Source of the DNA: Gonatopus flavifemur
Taxonomy: Eukaryota > Arthropoda > Insecta > Hymenoptera > Dryinidae
Assembly (NCBI GenBank): GCA_018340375.1
Contig: JAFFJZ010000001.1
Span: 46,554,001-46,618,000 of the forward strand
Direction: 5' to 3'
DNA: 64,000 bases
How positions within the stretch are numbered: position 1 is the first letter of the stretch; each line of letters opens with the position of its first letter. Positions 45,894 to 56,327 of the stretch are shown here, one piece after another. The notes below the pieces were generated by a model that made no database searches, was not told the origin of the DNA, and was given only the letters and a program-made list of their open reading frames with translations. A program made the translations under genes and the position numbers.

Positions 45894-45895
45894 CG
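45838..45895. repeat. inverted trinucleotide array (GTC)n then (GAC)n
   Basis: GTCGTCGTCGTCGTTGTTGT then GACGACAACGACGACGACG: the two halves are reverse complements around GTTGTCGACGACAAC, so it can form a hairpin. Confidence 0.85.
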
Positions 45896-46669
45896 GTAAA
45901 GGCAAAAGCAAAAGCAAAGCGAACCCGAGGAAGAAGAGAAAGGATGTAGAGAAAAAGAAAGGGAAAAAAAAAAGAAGAAAAAGATAGATGGAGAGAAATT
46001 CGACGTCGCTCTCAGAGTTCTCTTCGAACCACCCTTTCCGCTTCGTGCGATAGAAGATACCCTTTCGACTGTCTTTCTCTTCTTCTCTATTTATCTATCT
46101 ATCTCTTTCCTTCTCTCTCTTCGTACGTGCTGCTTACACGTACACACGGACACCGAGTTTCGTACATACACGTACCGAAGCACATACACACAACGAACCC
46201 TCTTATACTCTCTCACGAACCCTCGTTCGCTCGACCGGCGTGTTCCCGCCCTCTCCGTGTTTCCGCGGCCCGTTCCAACCACCCCGTTCCATGCCTTGTC
46301 CCGCAGGGCATGTCGCTATACTCGATCGTATATCTATTGTCCAACAGAGTACCATCTGATATCTCTTTTTCCGCAGGAAAGGAGATATCGAAAAACAAAT
46401 TTTCTCTCTGATAATTAAGAATTTTAACCCTGTGATATGAACATTTTTTCATCAGAATGATTTATCGTGGGGTAGATTTTTTAGATAATTTTCTTCACTA
46501 AGAGTTCATGACAATAGTTATTCGGTGCGAGGAAAATTCTCATCCCCTTTGGTGGCACGCTCCGCGGCACGCCCGGCCGTCTCTGTTATACTGCCGGCAG
46601 CGACCCACTCATTCCACTCCCCAACAACCACCCACACTCAACCTTCCACAACCTATCCAACAGCCAACG

Positions 46670-46712
46670 TTGCTGCTGCTGCTGCTGTAATGCTGCTGCT
46701 GCTGCTGCTGCT
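46670..46712. repeat. (TGC)n microsatellite
   Basis: Two TGC runs separated by TGTAATGC; encodes the Ala and Leu runs of the chance frames across it. Confidence 0.9.
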
Positions 46713-47320
46713 GCCGTTACCACCACGCCATTCCCCTGCTACCACCTCGCCTCGCTTGGCTCACGATCCACCCAACCAACCAACCAACCAACCACCCCCA
46801 TTCCAATCCCCTCGACGCCACCATCGTCGTCGTAGTCATAGTCGTAGTCGTAGTCGTCCTCGTAGTTCTAACCACCCACTCCTCCACCTCTTCGACCCTC
46901 TTCTCTCCTTCCATCCTGCGAGCCGCTCGTTAACCTGGTAGCACCCCTCTAACCACCGCTCCAGAACCGTCGCCACCATCACCACTACTATCACCCCCAG
47001 TTCTCTGTGTATTTATGTATACGGATATATATATATATATACACGTGTGTGCGTATACATGTGCATATAGTATACCAGAATATCAGAGACGCTGAGCTAG
47101 CTCTACTGCTATGTTACTTGCTATATTTACATATCAATATTCTATGGCGCAGCAACACGGACCACGCGACAACGCCGATAACTGCGAGGTCGTATAGTAA
47201 GCACTATTCGCAGCCGCGTGCATCTAGATCTACGTGCACGTCAATTCCAATATCGAGGGAAAATAAAAGAATAGCATGGGGAAAGGAGGGCAGGATGACA
47301 TAGACCTTGAATAGCTACTT

Positions 47321-48261
47321 AAACTCTGAATAACAACTCGAGGAAGCGCTGAGGAAAAATGTGTTAGGGTAACAACGATGGTTAATGAATCACAGTGCAC
47401 TATTCGGACTTGAAATTTGCATAACAGCTTAGTGCCAGGAAATTTATCGCAATGTGCTTCGGGAAATTTATACTTCTCAACAAATTTGTAAATACAACAT
47501 AATCGAGAGAACAGAAACTTCAGCGGAACTACGAATTCGAATGTTTTTCCTCAATGCATTCAGTTGTATTTGTATTCAAATACAGTAGGATGAAAAAAGT
47601 ATTCTTTTGACTTTCTCCAAATTTCACACCAGTTTTCCGATTTACAGACCATTAAACCAGATTAATATTTTTTGTGGAATTCTTCTGGAAGTTGTAACAG
47701 AAAGGTCTTACGCAACATTATATGATGTTGATTGAGTATATTCATTGAGGACATTCTCAAGTTCGAGTCAAAATATCTTTTAAATGTCTCTAAGGAGTCT
47801 TCGCTGACAGGGTTTAAAGATATTCGAATTTCCCTTTCAAGATATCTTTCAGAGTGATCTAAAAGAGAAGTTCATAAATGTTTACTAACTGAATTTTTAA
47901 CAATTTTTGTCTCAAGATATGTGTTGGATAAGTTCAAGATATTTTATGCCGCATGTTTGGATATCTAAAACAAATCTAAAACATATCTTGAGATATAAAG
48001 TGATGTGGAGAGACTTCGCATTTGTACCCAGACAGCACAATCGTTCATAATGTGTTCATAATGAGTACCTTCAAGATTATAAGAATGCATAAAGGAGAAA
48101 AAACATTTGTGACTCATTCATCATTCGTTGAATACATCAAACACTGTTTTGTTGTCTGGGTAATGTTGAGGCTCTTTGTTTCACAAAATTCAACATTGAT
48201 CCTATTATAATAATATTATGAAAATTGCTGCAATTGTCATTTGAATATAATACCACTTATA
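47321..48261. other. AT-rich DNA, no gene recognised
   Basis: Recurrent AAGATAT(A/C)T words at 47815-47995 suggest an old repeat. No TIR pair. Confidence 0.35.
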
Positions 48262-48388
48262 CACCGAAAAAATCATATTCTGAAAATAAGAAATTTCTCT
48301 ACAGTAAGCGCCAAATAACTCCCTCTTAACATAACCGGAACATATTCTAATATCTTTATCTCATTTTGAGAATATGATTCTTTCAGTG
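48262..48388. mobile_element. 127-bp MITE, CACYGAAA ends, TA duplication
   Basis: Left CACCGAAAAAATCATATTCT, right AGAATATGATTCTTTCAGTG, TA on both sides (48260-48261, 48389-48390). Arms continue GAAAATAAG / CATTTTGAG. Confidence 0.85.
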
Positions 48389-50172
48389 TACTGTGACGAA
48401 TTATTGAAGATTTTCAAGAATAAATGTTTAATAAAAATCTTATAACAATGTGAAGTTCCAGATCTTTTTAGGAATTATGGACTTGTTCTGTAAATCTTCC
48501 ACAAATTTTACGTATTCCTCATTCAATATAATTTGTTCAAAAATTCACCAAAACCAGCCATTTTGATAAGAATCTTCCAACGTAGTATTTGTAAAAGTTA
48601 TTTTGACGATACAGATAAGAAGGTCAAAAAGTGATAGCTCATGTGAATTTTTACATAATTCTTCCATGGTTCACCAATGAATATCAATTATTGTTTCACT
48701 CCTCGGTAAATTATAGCAACTTTTCTACAAGATTCTCTTCTTTATGTATTGAAAGGCTGTTTTTTCAAATGTTTTCAATGCTAATATGATATCTATAGAA
48801 AATAACAATCCATAAAACCGCTATATAAAACCCCGGGACATATCATCGATACGATACACTCCATCTCAGTGTAAAAACCATGCATTTAGCCATCGATCGC
48901 TTCTGGATCCAGTTTTACCCCCCGCGACATCAAATTGATTCTTCTTTTTCCATTCTGATTCCATACGTTTAATTGAGAACGAACTTTATTAATCTTTTCC
49001 ACTCATTATGCATATTGAAAAACTTTAAGTTTTTCTTTCGAATCGAATACTTTAATCACACAACTATCGCAGAACTGGGAGCGAAAAAAAAATGAAAATC
49101 CACATCTCCAGCTCAAACCCTCATTGTGACGATAAATTATCTCAAGTAAATTCCATCCCCGCAAGTTTACACCTTTCGTCATCCGTATCGATCTCAAATA
49201 GGGAATATATGTGCACCGACCAGATGTTCCCCTTTAACTGCATTTCCGATCGAACAAATTTGAAGCTTGGAATGGTTTAATCATTTTCAACTCACGCGGA
49301 GGAGACATACGAATACACAGGATTTGATGAAATTCTCTCACCATTATCCGTCAACTTTTCCAAAATATGGAATATCCAAAAATACAATATTCACGATGTA
49401 GGGATATCGATATATACAAATATGTTATTGTTTTTGTATTATTTTGCAGGGCATCGTGCGTTGGAGGGAGATGAGATTCACAAAACATAACTTTATATAT
49501 ATCGTTGATTATTCTCTAATGCATTCAGTTTGCGAGTTACAAACAACATGAATTATTCATTCGAACAATAATTGCAGAAGCTTATCTGATGAAATGCAAT
49601 CATACTTCTAATTGATTAATTGAAAATTTGCAATTTCACGGAATTCGCACGTGTTTCTCGTTGAATCCTCACACGTTAACCACTCCACGTTGACTTGTTT
49701 TCTAATAATCACGCGAAGATCTGACCAGGAACTACGTGGATTTTTGATTGCATTTTCCATTGGTCGGAATTGAATTTTTAGAAGTGAAAGAATGATTGTT
49801 TCAAGAACCAATGTGAGATCTGACTTTCAGTTTTAAATCAAAAATCTAATAAGAGAATATGTCTAGTGGTTACCAAGAAAATTCTTTTCATTAGCGGTAG
49901 ATAAATCAATCATCCAAGTTTCGACGAACTATAAATCACACGTATCCGTAGTAATCTCTTAGCTACCTGAGGCATAGTACAAAATGATTATGGTTATGAG
50001 TGGCATGCTCATTAAACGAATAGTATCATGAGAACGGCTTAGATGGATTCATCCTGAGAATATTATGCTCAAAGGTAACTCGCCTTGATTTAGTATCATC
50101 CGGATGGAAATTTCGTGAGAAAAAAGTCACCACCTCACCAATTTTCTACTCTGGTAATTTAAATAACTCGCT
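48389..50172. other. AT-rich DNA, no gene recognised
   Basis: No domain, TIR or array noted on either strand. Confidence 0.35.
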
Positions 50173-50640
50173 GTGACAGCGGAACCTTGTTCCGCTGAGT
50201 ACCTCTGGCTAGAGCTACAGATTTTTTTCATTTCGCGGAAAAAAATTGTTGTTAGAACAAAAAAGTATCGATTTCGGCGAAAGTTACGCCGCAAAATGAG
50301 ATTTCACTGTTGTAGTGAATGTTTTTTCCCCCCACAGATGAGGTCTCTTGAGACAGGTAGCAGGATCAAGGGCCTGTTACGAGGCCTAGTACAGGTCGAA
50401 TCCTTTCGACCAAGAGAAACACACCTCCGGAGGTTCTTACGAAAAACAGCAAACTTGGCAAATAGGCTCGGGAGCATCAACTGCGCTCGTGTTGGTGAAA
50501 ACCTTATGAGTCGTCCTAGTTTTCGCAAGGATATTACCAGCTGTGACACCTGCACCCGAATTCTTCTGAACTCAGAAGCTGTGCTAGTCTGCAGTACATC
50601 CTATGAACTGTGCTACACTATATAAGAAGCATTAATATAC
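50173..50640 (+). other. exon-like segment of unknown nature
   Basis: A pyrimidine-rich tract ending CCCACAG (50331-50337) precedes ATG and a 95-codon plus frame ending at 50625 (MRSLETGSRIKGLLRGLVQV at the start; FRKDITSCDTCTRILLN later). Base composition is closer to coding than the flanks. The minus strand is also open (50304-50555). A short palindrome, CAGCGGAACCTTGTTCCGCTG minus its last base, lies at about 50179. No family recognised. Confidence 0.2.
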
Positions 50641-50692
50641 GAGAGAGATCGTTCGATGGGAGTATGAGAATACAGTGCAGCTAAAGTAATTA

Positions 50693-50958
50693 CACGGAAA
50701 AAAAGAAATAGCTGCGGCAACTACTCGAATAGTCGATTTTCGACCATCTACTCGAGTAGTTGCTGCAGCTTCTTAGGAGTCAGGACAAGTAACTCGATAG
50801 TTGCAATAACTAACGTAAATACCTGAGGTATTTTGAATTAGTTGAGACAGCTAACGTGTTATTTGTCCTGACTACTAAGTAGCTGCAGCAATTACTTAAG
50901 TATATGGTCGAAAATCAACTATTCAAGTAGTTGCTGCAGCTATTCTTTTTTTTCCGTG
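50693..50958. mobile_element. CACGGA-type MITE ('GTAGTTGCTGCAGC' subfamily), intact
   Basis: CACGGAAAAAAAGAAATAGC to GCTATTCTTTTTTTTCCGTG. Arms repeat TCGATTTTCGACCATCTACT and GTAGTTGCTGCAGC; the centre is TACCTGAGGTATTTT. Preceded by TA. Uninterrupted reference copy for the split 34618-36679 element. Confidence 0.88.
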
Positions 50959-51044
50959 TGCTCATGCCCAATACGTATTCAACACCGATAAATGTTTCCC
51001 TCAAATCAAATACCAATTTTGAAAGAACAAGTCATTTTTTCACA

Positions 51045-51301
51045 CACGCAGAGAAATTGGATTAGACAGATTACAATTTTATTCGTAAACTAGAACTATT
51101 CGAAAAAGTTAGACAATAACTTGTAACATAAGTCATAATCATTGCCAGCTGTGATGGTAAAAACCCAAATTATTTTCGATTTCCACCATAATATAATGGG
51201 GCAATGATTATGCCTCAAGTTACAAGTTATTGTCCAACTTTTCTCAATGGTTTTAGTTTAAGAATAAAATGGTAATCTTCCCAATTGAATTCCTCTCCGT
51301 G
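51045..51301. mobile_element. palindromic MITE, CACGSAGAGRAATT ends
   Basis: Left CACGCAGAGAAATTGG, right AATTGAATTCCTCTCCGTG then TA. Arms GATTACAATTTTATTCGTAA / TTAAGAATAAAATGGTAATC and GACAATAACTTGTAAC / GTTACAAGTTATTGTCC. A half copy is at 19595-19704. Confidence 0.85.
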
Positions 51302-52344
51302 TAAAACTGCAGCAAACTTGTAGCAAAATTTTAAATTTCCGAGTTGAAGAATCCCCCTGTATGAAAATTGGACTATCTAAGGTCCTTTCTTTGTCCAGAG
51401 TTCTTGAAAAATCTGTTCAAATTTTTTCGGAACGAGTGTGCTATATGGGAAGAAGCATCAGTGTTTCAGATTAAAATCATTCCCGACTATCTACTATACT
51501 TCTTTTCTCCGTTCTGGCGATTGCGGCGTTGAATCCAGTGGAAAGCTCCATTTTTCATTCGGCAGCACCATTTACAAATTTACTATCACATGGCAAAATA
51601 AATCCGATCAAATTCACAATGTTTCGCAGTAAACTTCTCTGGAAAGGCGATATTTTCCTCGATTGTCATAATCGCATGCTCTAAGTTTCTGTTTATGTAC
51701 ATAAGTGTTTGAAAAACTGCACTTAATCTTTGTATGACTGGTTATCACGATTTATCGGGATCTATATCGAGAAATGCATTCAATATTCATTGGAAAAAAC
51801 AAAACCTTGATTGTGATGTCGAGATCTCATGTCGCTGTCGCACTGAATTTCTTCCATCCATATTCGGTTGAAGGATTCTGCTATTTTTTGATTGACAAAG
51901 TGAGCCTGATTTGGAGTGTCACATGATAAACGCGCACGTTTATCTTCACAATTTTAGCCCCAAGCTGCGTTTATTTGTCGTTAGATTGAGGCAAGAACGT
52001 CAGCATGAGAAACTAACAGTACCTCATGGAGAAAAGAAATCTTTGTAGAATAGTACAATTCATTCGCATACGTAGCAGCGAATTACATGGCGCTCTATCC
52101 GTATTTGTACTCCATGAATGGGAATTCACCGATGAAACTTGCAGAAGTCGTTAATAGTTATAATTGACCAAATTCAGAACGATTTTGTAATTCTGAGCCC
52201 AGCTCCGCTTTTCTCTAAGTTGCATAAACAATGAACTTTACCCCTCACCCCGAGCAACACACCTAGCCACAGTAACATCGCACGTGCCTTACTATATCAC
52301 CGTTATATAACTGCGATATCGTTGAGATAAACATGTTGCTTGGG
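51302..52344. other. AT-rich DNA, no gene recognised
   Basis: Short frames only; no repeat pair seen. Confidence 0.35.
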
Positions 52345-52475
52345 ATTGTACTCAGTAGCGTAGCTAGAGGGGTGCGAATGGGGCGATCACCCCGGGCGCA
52401 TAAATAGAGGGGCACCAGAATGGACAAATAAAAAACGTTTATTTATTCACTGGGGTCGGGAAGTGCGACCCAAGT

Positions 52476-53440
52476 AGTAAAATTTTCACAATTATATATA
52501 AATGATATATATAAATTATGTATAAACTGTATTGAATTACATATAAATTACCCATGTGTGTATGGAACAATGGTCGAATCATGGACCAAGCCTGGCACAA
52601 GACCTGCCGAGACTTCTCTTGAATAATTCAATCAACTTGGCACAGGCTTGGGAATGATAAGATCAGGACAAGCTTGGGCCAATGGTTCGTTCCAGCCTAG
52701 TCCAAATGATTTGCCAAGCATTAATCAATGCTTCTTTCATCACAGATATTGTTGAGAAGAGTAATTTGATAGATATTTTAGCTCAAAGTTCTCCCTCAGA
52801 ATACCGTACATGAATCATCTTAAAACGATAGATAATATGTGCCAAGACTGGGACGAGCTTGGGTTTTTCCCAATCTTGTTAATCCCTGCATGGGAAAGAC
52901 ATCTTGAAATCCTGTAGAGAGTTCTTCAAGATCAGTTGATTTCCGTGTATGATCGCATTTGAAAGTAGCCTATTACCATTGAGTCAAGTTTTATTCTTAT
53001 TTAGGTCAAATATATCTATCTTAGTGTGTTAAACTGGAGTGTGGGGCCAATCATGGGGATGAGATTGGACTGGTCTTGGCACGATAGTTATGCACAAGTC
53101 TTTACCCATTGTGAACTCGGAATTCGGTCACTAACTGAAAACACTGTGCCGCTTATGTGGACAACATCGACTTAAATAATCATCTTAACCTTAGCTTGAT
53201 TTACACGCTTGTGCCAAGCTTGTACCAAGTGCAGTTTTCGGCCATTCCAAAGATACGAACAAATGTCCAATGACTAACTATCCATTGGAAACAGCGGGAC
53301 AATCATGGAGCAATCATCATGGCTCCAATTATTTTTAACGGAGGTTTGTTCATGATACACGTGCCAATCCTGGGACAAGCTTGGGTTTTTTTCCAGTCCT
53401 GTCAATACCTGCATGGGTAGGTATAATTGTGAAAATTTTT
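52476..53440. mobile_element. AT hairpin MITE split inside the hAT-like element
   Basis: The left half has AAAATTTTCACAATTATATA and TATATAAATT; the matching end ATAATTGTGAAAATTTT is at 53423-53440. The gap (52551-53419) is foreign. Confidence 0.65.
52551..53419. mobile_element. innermost element with TACCCATG ends and a duplicated right end
   Basis: TACCCATG on the left and CATGGGTA on the right. A stretch of about 56 bp (GTGCCAAGACTGGGACGAGC to CCCTGCATGGG) at 52840-52895 recurs at 53362-53418, so either a unit is duplicated or a related copy is inserted. Words GGACAAGCTTGGG and CAATCATGG recur throughout. Non-coding. Confidence 0.6.
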
Positions 53441-53535
53441 CCTTTTAGAAAACCTCGCCCCGAGCGCCGAATCACTCCGCTACGCCACTGATTGTACTGA
53501 CAATATATGGAAAAAAATTCATCATTCAGTTTGTT

Positions 53536-53689
53536 CCTTATGAAAAAAAAACTGTTGGTTCCTCATAGTGATCGCGAAAATACTATTGGAAACTATTCAG
53601 TTTTGATAGTTCAAAATATTCACGTTCAATAGTTTTCAATAGTATTTTCGCGGGCACTATTAAGACCAAACAGTTTTTTTTCATAAAGG
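53536..53689. mobile_element. hairpin MITE, TTATGAAAAAAAACTG ends
   Basis: CCTTATGAAAAAAAAACTGT and ACAGTTTTTTTTCATAAAGG; inner CGCGAAAATACTATTG / CAATAGTATTTTCGCG. 154 bp. Starts 37 bp past the hAT-like element. Confidence 0.82.
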
Positions 53690-54153
53690 GTGAAGTGAAG
53701 CATAATATTCTCCAAAGAGGTTCTTTGCTAAGCGTACGAGCTTGAAATTCAGGTACCATAAAAATTCCGAGAGTTTTTCTATAGCCATTTCCTACACGTG
53801 ACTTTATCGTCGTTGTGAGAACTGCAGGGGCCACAGATTCATCCGTGACGCAAACAGCGAGTCGCTTCGACTCGGAGTTGGGTGTAGTTCAGAGTAATAA
53901 TCTTGGACACCCAAGCCACGTGGAAATTCTAGTTACGGATGAGTGACCGATCGAAATATCATCACGCGGAAAGAAAGTGGTTATTGTAACGACCCAAATT
54001 AAGGTTAGAAAAGAAAATCGTCGAAAAGTTTAATTATAACAGTTATCCCTAGTAAAAATGGGAGCGTGAGAAGGGTATGAAGCGACGCGGGAAAGTAAAT
54101 AAAACAGCATCCAAGTGCGAAAAAAGTGGAAATTGAAATATTGTACGCTCCAT
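53690..54153. other. AT-rich DNA, no gene recognised
   Basis: Nothing noted. Confidence 0.3.
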
Positions 54154-54282
54154 CCCTAGTAGAAATCACTCTAGTCGTTCTCTAGGCCTCGCAAGGCCTC
54201 GCCAAGCACTTGCAAGTAACTTGCAAGGCCTTGTGAGGCCTCGTAATTACCTAGAGAAATACTAGAGTGATTTCTGCTAGGG
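54154..54282. mobile_element. MITE, CCCTAGYAGAAATCACTC ends, intact
   Basis: CCCTAGTAGAAATCACTCTA and TAGAGTGATTTCTGCTAGGG; the centre has CAAGGCCTCG and ACTTGCAAGTAACTTGCAAG palindromes. Reference for the split copy just downstream. Confidence 0.88.
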
Positions 54283-54606
54283 ATTTGTTTTAAAATTCGC
54301 TTCCGGCGGGCGGAAGTTTTCACCGAAGATACCGGCATTCCTACACTTTGGATAACATGACAGCTCACTAGTATTGTTATGATGAGAATATTTTTTTCCC
54401 ATGTAATAAATTTTTCCTAATATGCATAATCATTCCAGGGCTCAACCGACCTTGACCCGATAGTATCGTAATTGCGTTCTCCAAGAAACTTCCTGAGAAA
54501 CCGATATTTTCGCCAGCAGAAATCACTCCAGTTCTTCTCTAACCCTTCAAGGCCTCGCGAGACCTTTACACGAAAAAAAAGGATGTGGCGGATATTTGGA
54601 TAGCTA

Positions 54607-55135
54607 CACAGAGAAAAGTATACGGTGACTACTTATAATACTATGAAGAACACTAATTTGATGACAGATATTTCAAAATTGTAATAAGCACCGTTCAGAA
54701 TCGGAATGAATACAACAAACTGTTGACGTTACCAAGGAAGCAATAGGTTAACATCGTAATGATCACTAAATCGTGAGTCATTACTCAATTACTATTTTCA
54801 AGTCGCGATGAAAACTAAAGCAAATGGTAATTACATACCATTCTCCCATATCACGGAGAAAATCCTACACTAGTGGTTACTGTAGCCCACACGACTGGCT
54901 CGTGTTATGCAAAAGAATCATTTCAACACTACTGGTTACCGTGGTAACACGAATCAGTCGTGTCTTCGCAGTAGAGAGGGATTTTTCTACACTATTCTCT
55001 ACTGTGGAGACACGACTGATTCGTGTTACCACAGTAACCAGTAGTGTTGGAATGATTTTTTTGCATAACACGAGCCAGTCATGTGTGCTACAGTAACCAC
55101 TAGTGTGGAATTTTCTCCATGTACTTTTCTCCGTG
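54607..55135. mobile_element. third layer: MITE, CACAGAGAAAAGTA ends
   Basis: CACAGAGAAAAGTATACGG at the left, after TA; TACTTTTCTCCGTG at the right, only 14 bp long because the fourth element landed on the TA there. Same end type as 12990-13380. Confidence 0.75.
54852..55121. mobile_element. fourth layer: palindromic MITE homologous to 23991-24260
   Basis: CACGGAGAAAATCCTACACT and GTGTGGAATTTTCTCCATG; arms GTAACACGAATCAGTCGTG / CACGACTGATTCGTGTTAC and ACTACTGGTTACCG / AACCAGTAGTGTT. Almost perfect hairpin, consistent with being the youngest insert. Confidence 0.88.
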
Positions 55136-55374
55136 TGAGAATCAGCTATGAGAGTTATGTTTTAGCTGTGGCAACGAAAATTATTACTATTGTATATCAG
55201 CTCAAATTCAGATGTTGCAGCGATATTTTCAACTATCCAAATATCAAATATACGAAATAGCTACCACAGCTAATTCCTAGCTACCATAACGAATTATTTC
55301 TTCCCGTGTATATGAGGTAGCCTAGTAAGGCTTTGTATTACCCCAGAGAATCACTAGAGGGATTCCTACTGGCG

Positions 55375-55808
55375 TTGTACCCAATCACACGGAGGAAAGA
55401 GATCTTCAAAGAATAGTGAAGTTCGCTGTCATACGTAACACATCCACCCCCGATATGTGAAATAGTAAATTATATCATGTTGCATTTTGTTTTGTAGGCA
55501 CATAAAATTCAAATTCAGAGACGAAAATTACAGACATTGTTAATCCTGATAGTGATTCATAAGGATACCACATAGTATTGCACTTTGTAATACTTTGAAT
55601 CACATGATCAGTAAATTACATAGGTTATTCCACTGAAAACATATGAGAAACATGTGCTGCTATATTAAATAGTGAACTCTACTATTTTCCAAAAAAGTAC
55701 TTTTCTATGTGTAACTCTTCATCAAATAAAACACTCAATTATTCCAAATTTTCAAGTATCGAGCGCGATCTTCAACTCTTGGCTTATTCTTTTTTTGAAA
55801 TTGCTTTT
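55375..55808. other. AT-rich DNA, nothing recognised
   Basis: No gene or repeat. Confidence 0.3.
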
Positions 55809-56270
55809 GAAGGGAAATCATCATCATCATCATGAAGTAATCTACTACATCCCTTGTCTTGTACGATTTGCTTCATATAACTTGCTCTAGGTCTACCTTT
55901 ACCAGTTTTACCATTCATTTTCCCTTCCAATATTGTTTTCAATAAATTCTCATGCCGTAATGTGTGTCCTATAAGATTGCTTCTCCTTTTCACGATGTGT
56001 TTCGAAAGAGTTCTTTCTTCATTTATCTGCTCGAGTACTCCTTCATTTTTGACTTTGTCTATCCATTTTATTCTGAGCATCCTCCTATAACACCACATTT
56101 CAAAAGCTTCAAGTCTTTGTTGAACAGTTTTCCCCATTGTCCAAGTTTCGCAACCATATAATGCTGTGCTCCAAACGTAACTTTTCAAGAATTTCTTCCT
56201 TACTTCCAAGCTTATATTTTTTGAGCATAATAATTGTCTCTTTTGGTAAAAAGCCTGTTGGAGGGAAATC
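55809..56270 (-). mobile_element. 5'-truncated RTE-like LINE copy with 11-bp target duplication
   Basis: GAAGGGAAATC (55809-55819) and GGAGGGAAATC (56260-56270) flank the insert with one mismatch. The minus-strand 3' end is a short (GAT)n run (about 55820-55833), the simple-repeat tail typical of RTE elements, rather than poly(A). 440 bp insert. Confidence 0.85.
55840..56259 (-). pseudogene. C-terminal segment of an RTE-like LINE polyprotein
   Basis: Reads on the minus strand KRQLLCSKNISLEVRKKFLK, then YVWSTALYGCETWTMGK, EAFEMWCYRRMLRIKWIDKV, LIGHTLRHENLL and GKGRPRASYMKQIV, the conserved post-RT region of this LINE group. Open to its natural end within the truncated copy. The same superfamily as the copy at 3500-5090, which keeps the opposite (N-terminal) half; the two do not overlap, so whether they are one family cannot be tested here. 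Confidence 0.88.
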
Positions 56271-56327
56271 GGTATGATATAAATAATAAACTACGTATGG
56301 AAATTCTAGAAGCACTGAGAGAAGAGC

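Larger units (their letters stand above)
45720..47320. other. long GC-rich, microsatellite-laden island
   Basis: The most extended low-complexity island: inverted GTC/GAC trinucleotides (45838-45895), purine-rich AAAG runs (45955-45990), CT-rich and ACAC runs (46080-46200), (TGC)n (46670-46712), CAAC/ACCA runs (46765-46795), CGTAGT repeats (46827-46865) and TA/TG runs (47020-47060). Frames such as 46525-46941 (Leu, Pro and Ser/Arg runs) are products of the simple repeats. May be an untranslated or promoter region; not a demonstrable gene. Confidence 0.5.
52345..53498. mobile_element. hAT-like element with perfect 8-bp duplication ATTGTACT, containing nested repeats
   Basis: ATTGTACT at 52345-52352 and 53491-53498 flanks 52353-53490. 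Ends CAGTAGCGTAGC and GCTACGCCACTG form a 12-bp TIR with one mismatch; CAGTGGCGTAGC is a common hAT end. The element's own sequence is about 52353-52475 and 53441-53490; the rest is an AT hairpin MITE opened by a third element. No transposase. Confidence 0.9.
54569..55308. mobile_element. second layer: CACGGA-type MITE ('GCTGTTGCAGCAATA' subfamily)
   Basis: CACGAAAAAAAAGGATGTGG after TA (54567-54568) at the left; right part GATGTTGCAGCGATATTTTC, TAGCTACCACAGCTAATTCC and TATTTCTTCCCGTG before TA (55309-55310). The left part is only about 36 bp before the next insertion. Confidence 0.82.
54511..55374. mobile_element. outermost layer of a four-layer nest: CCTAGYAGAAAT-group MITE
   Basis: Left half 54511-54568 (CGCCAGCAGAAATCACTCCA, GGCCTCGCGAGACC) and right half 55311-55374 (GGTAGCCTAGTAAGGC, AGAGAATCACTAGAGGGATT, CCTACTGGCG) are the two arms of one element like 54154-54282. 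They are separated by 742 bp including a TA duplication. Confidence 0.85.

Noticed and set aside
46525..46941. 138-codon frame with Leu, Ala, Pro and Ser/Arg runs
   Set aside because: It is a direct translation of TGC, CAAC and CGTAGT simple repeats; other frames over the same repeats are also open.
50173..50625. 150-codon frame as a complete gene
   Set aside because: Starts at a non-ATG codon, with no recognisable family; retained only as a low-confidence exon-like segment.
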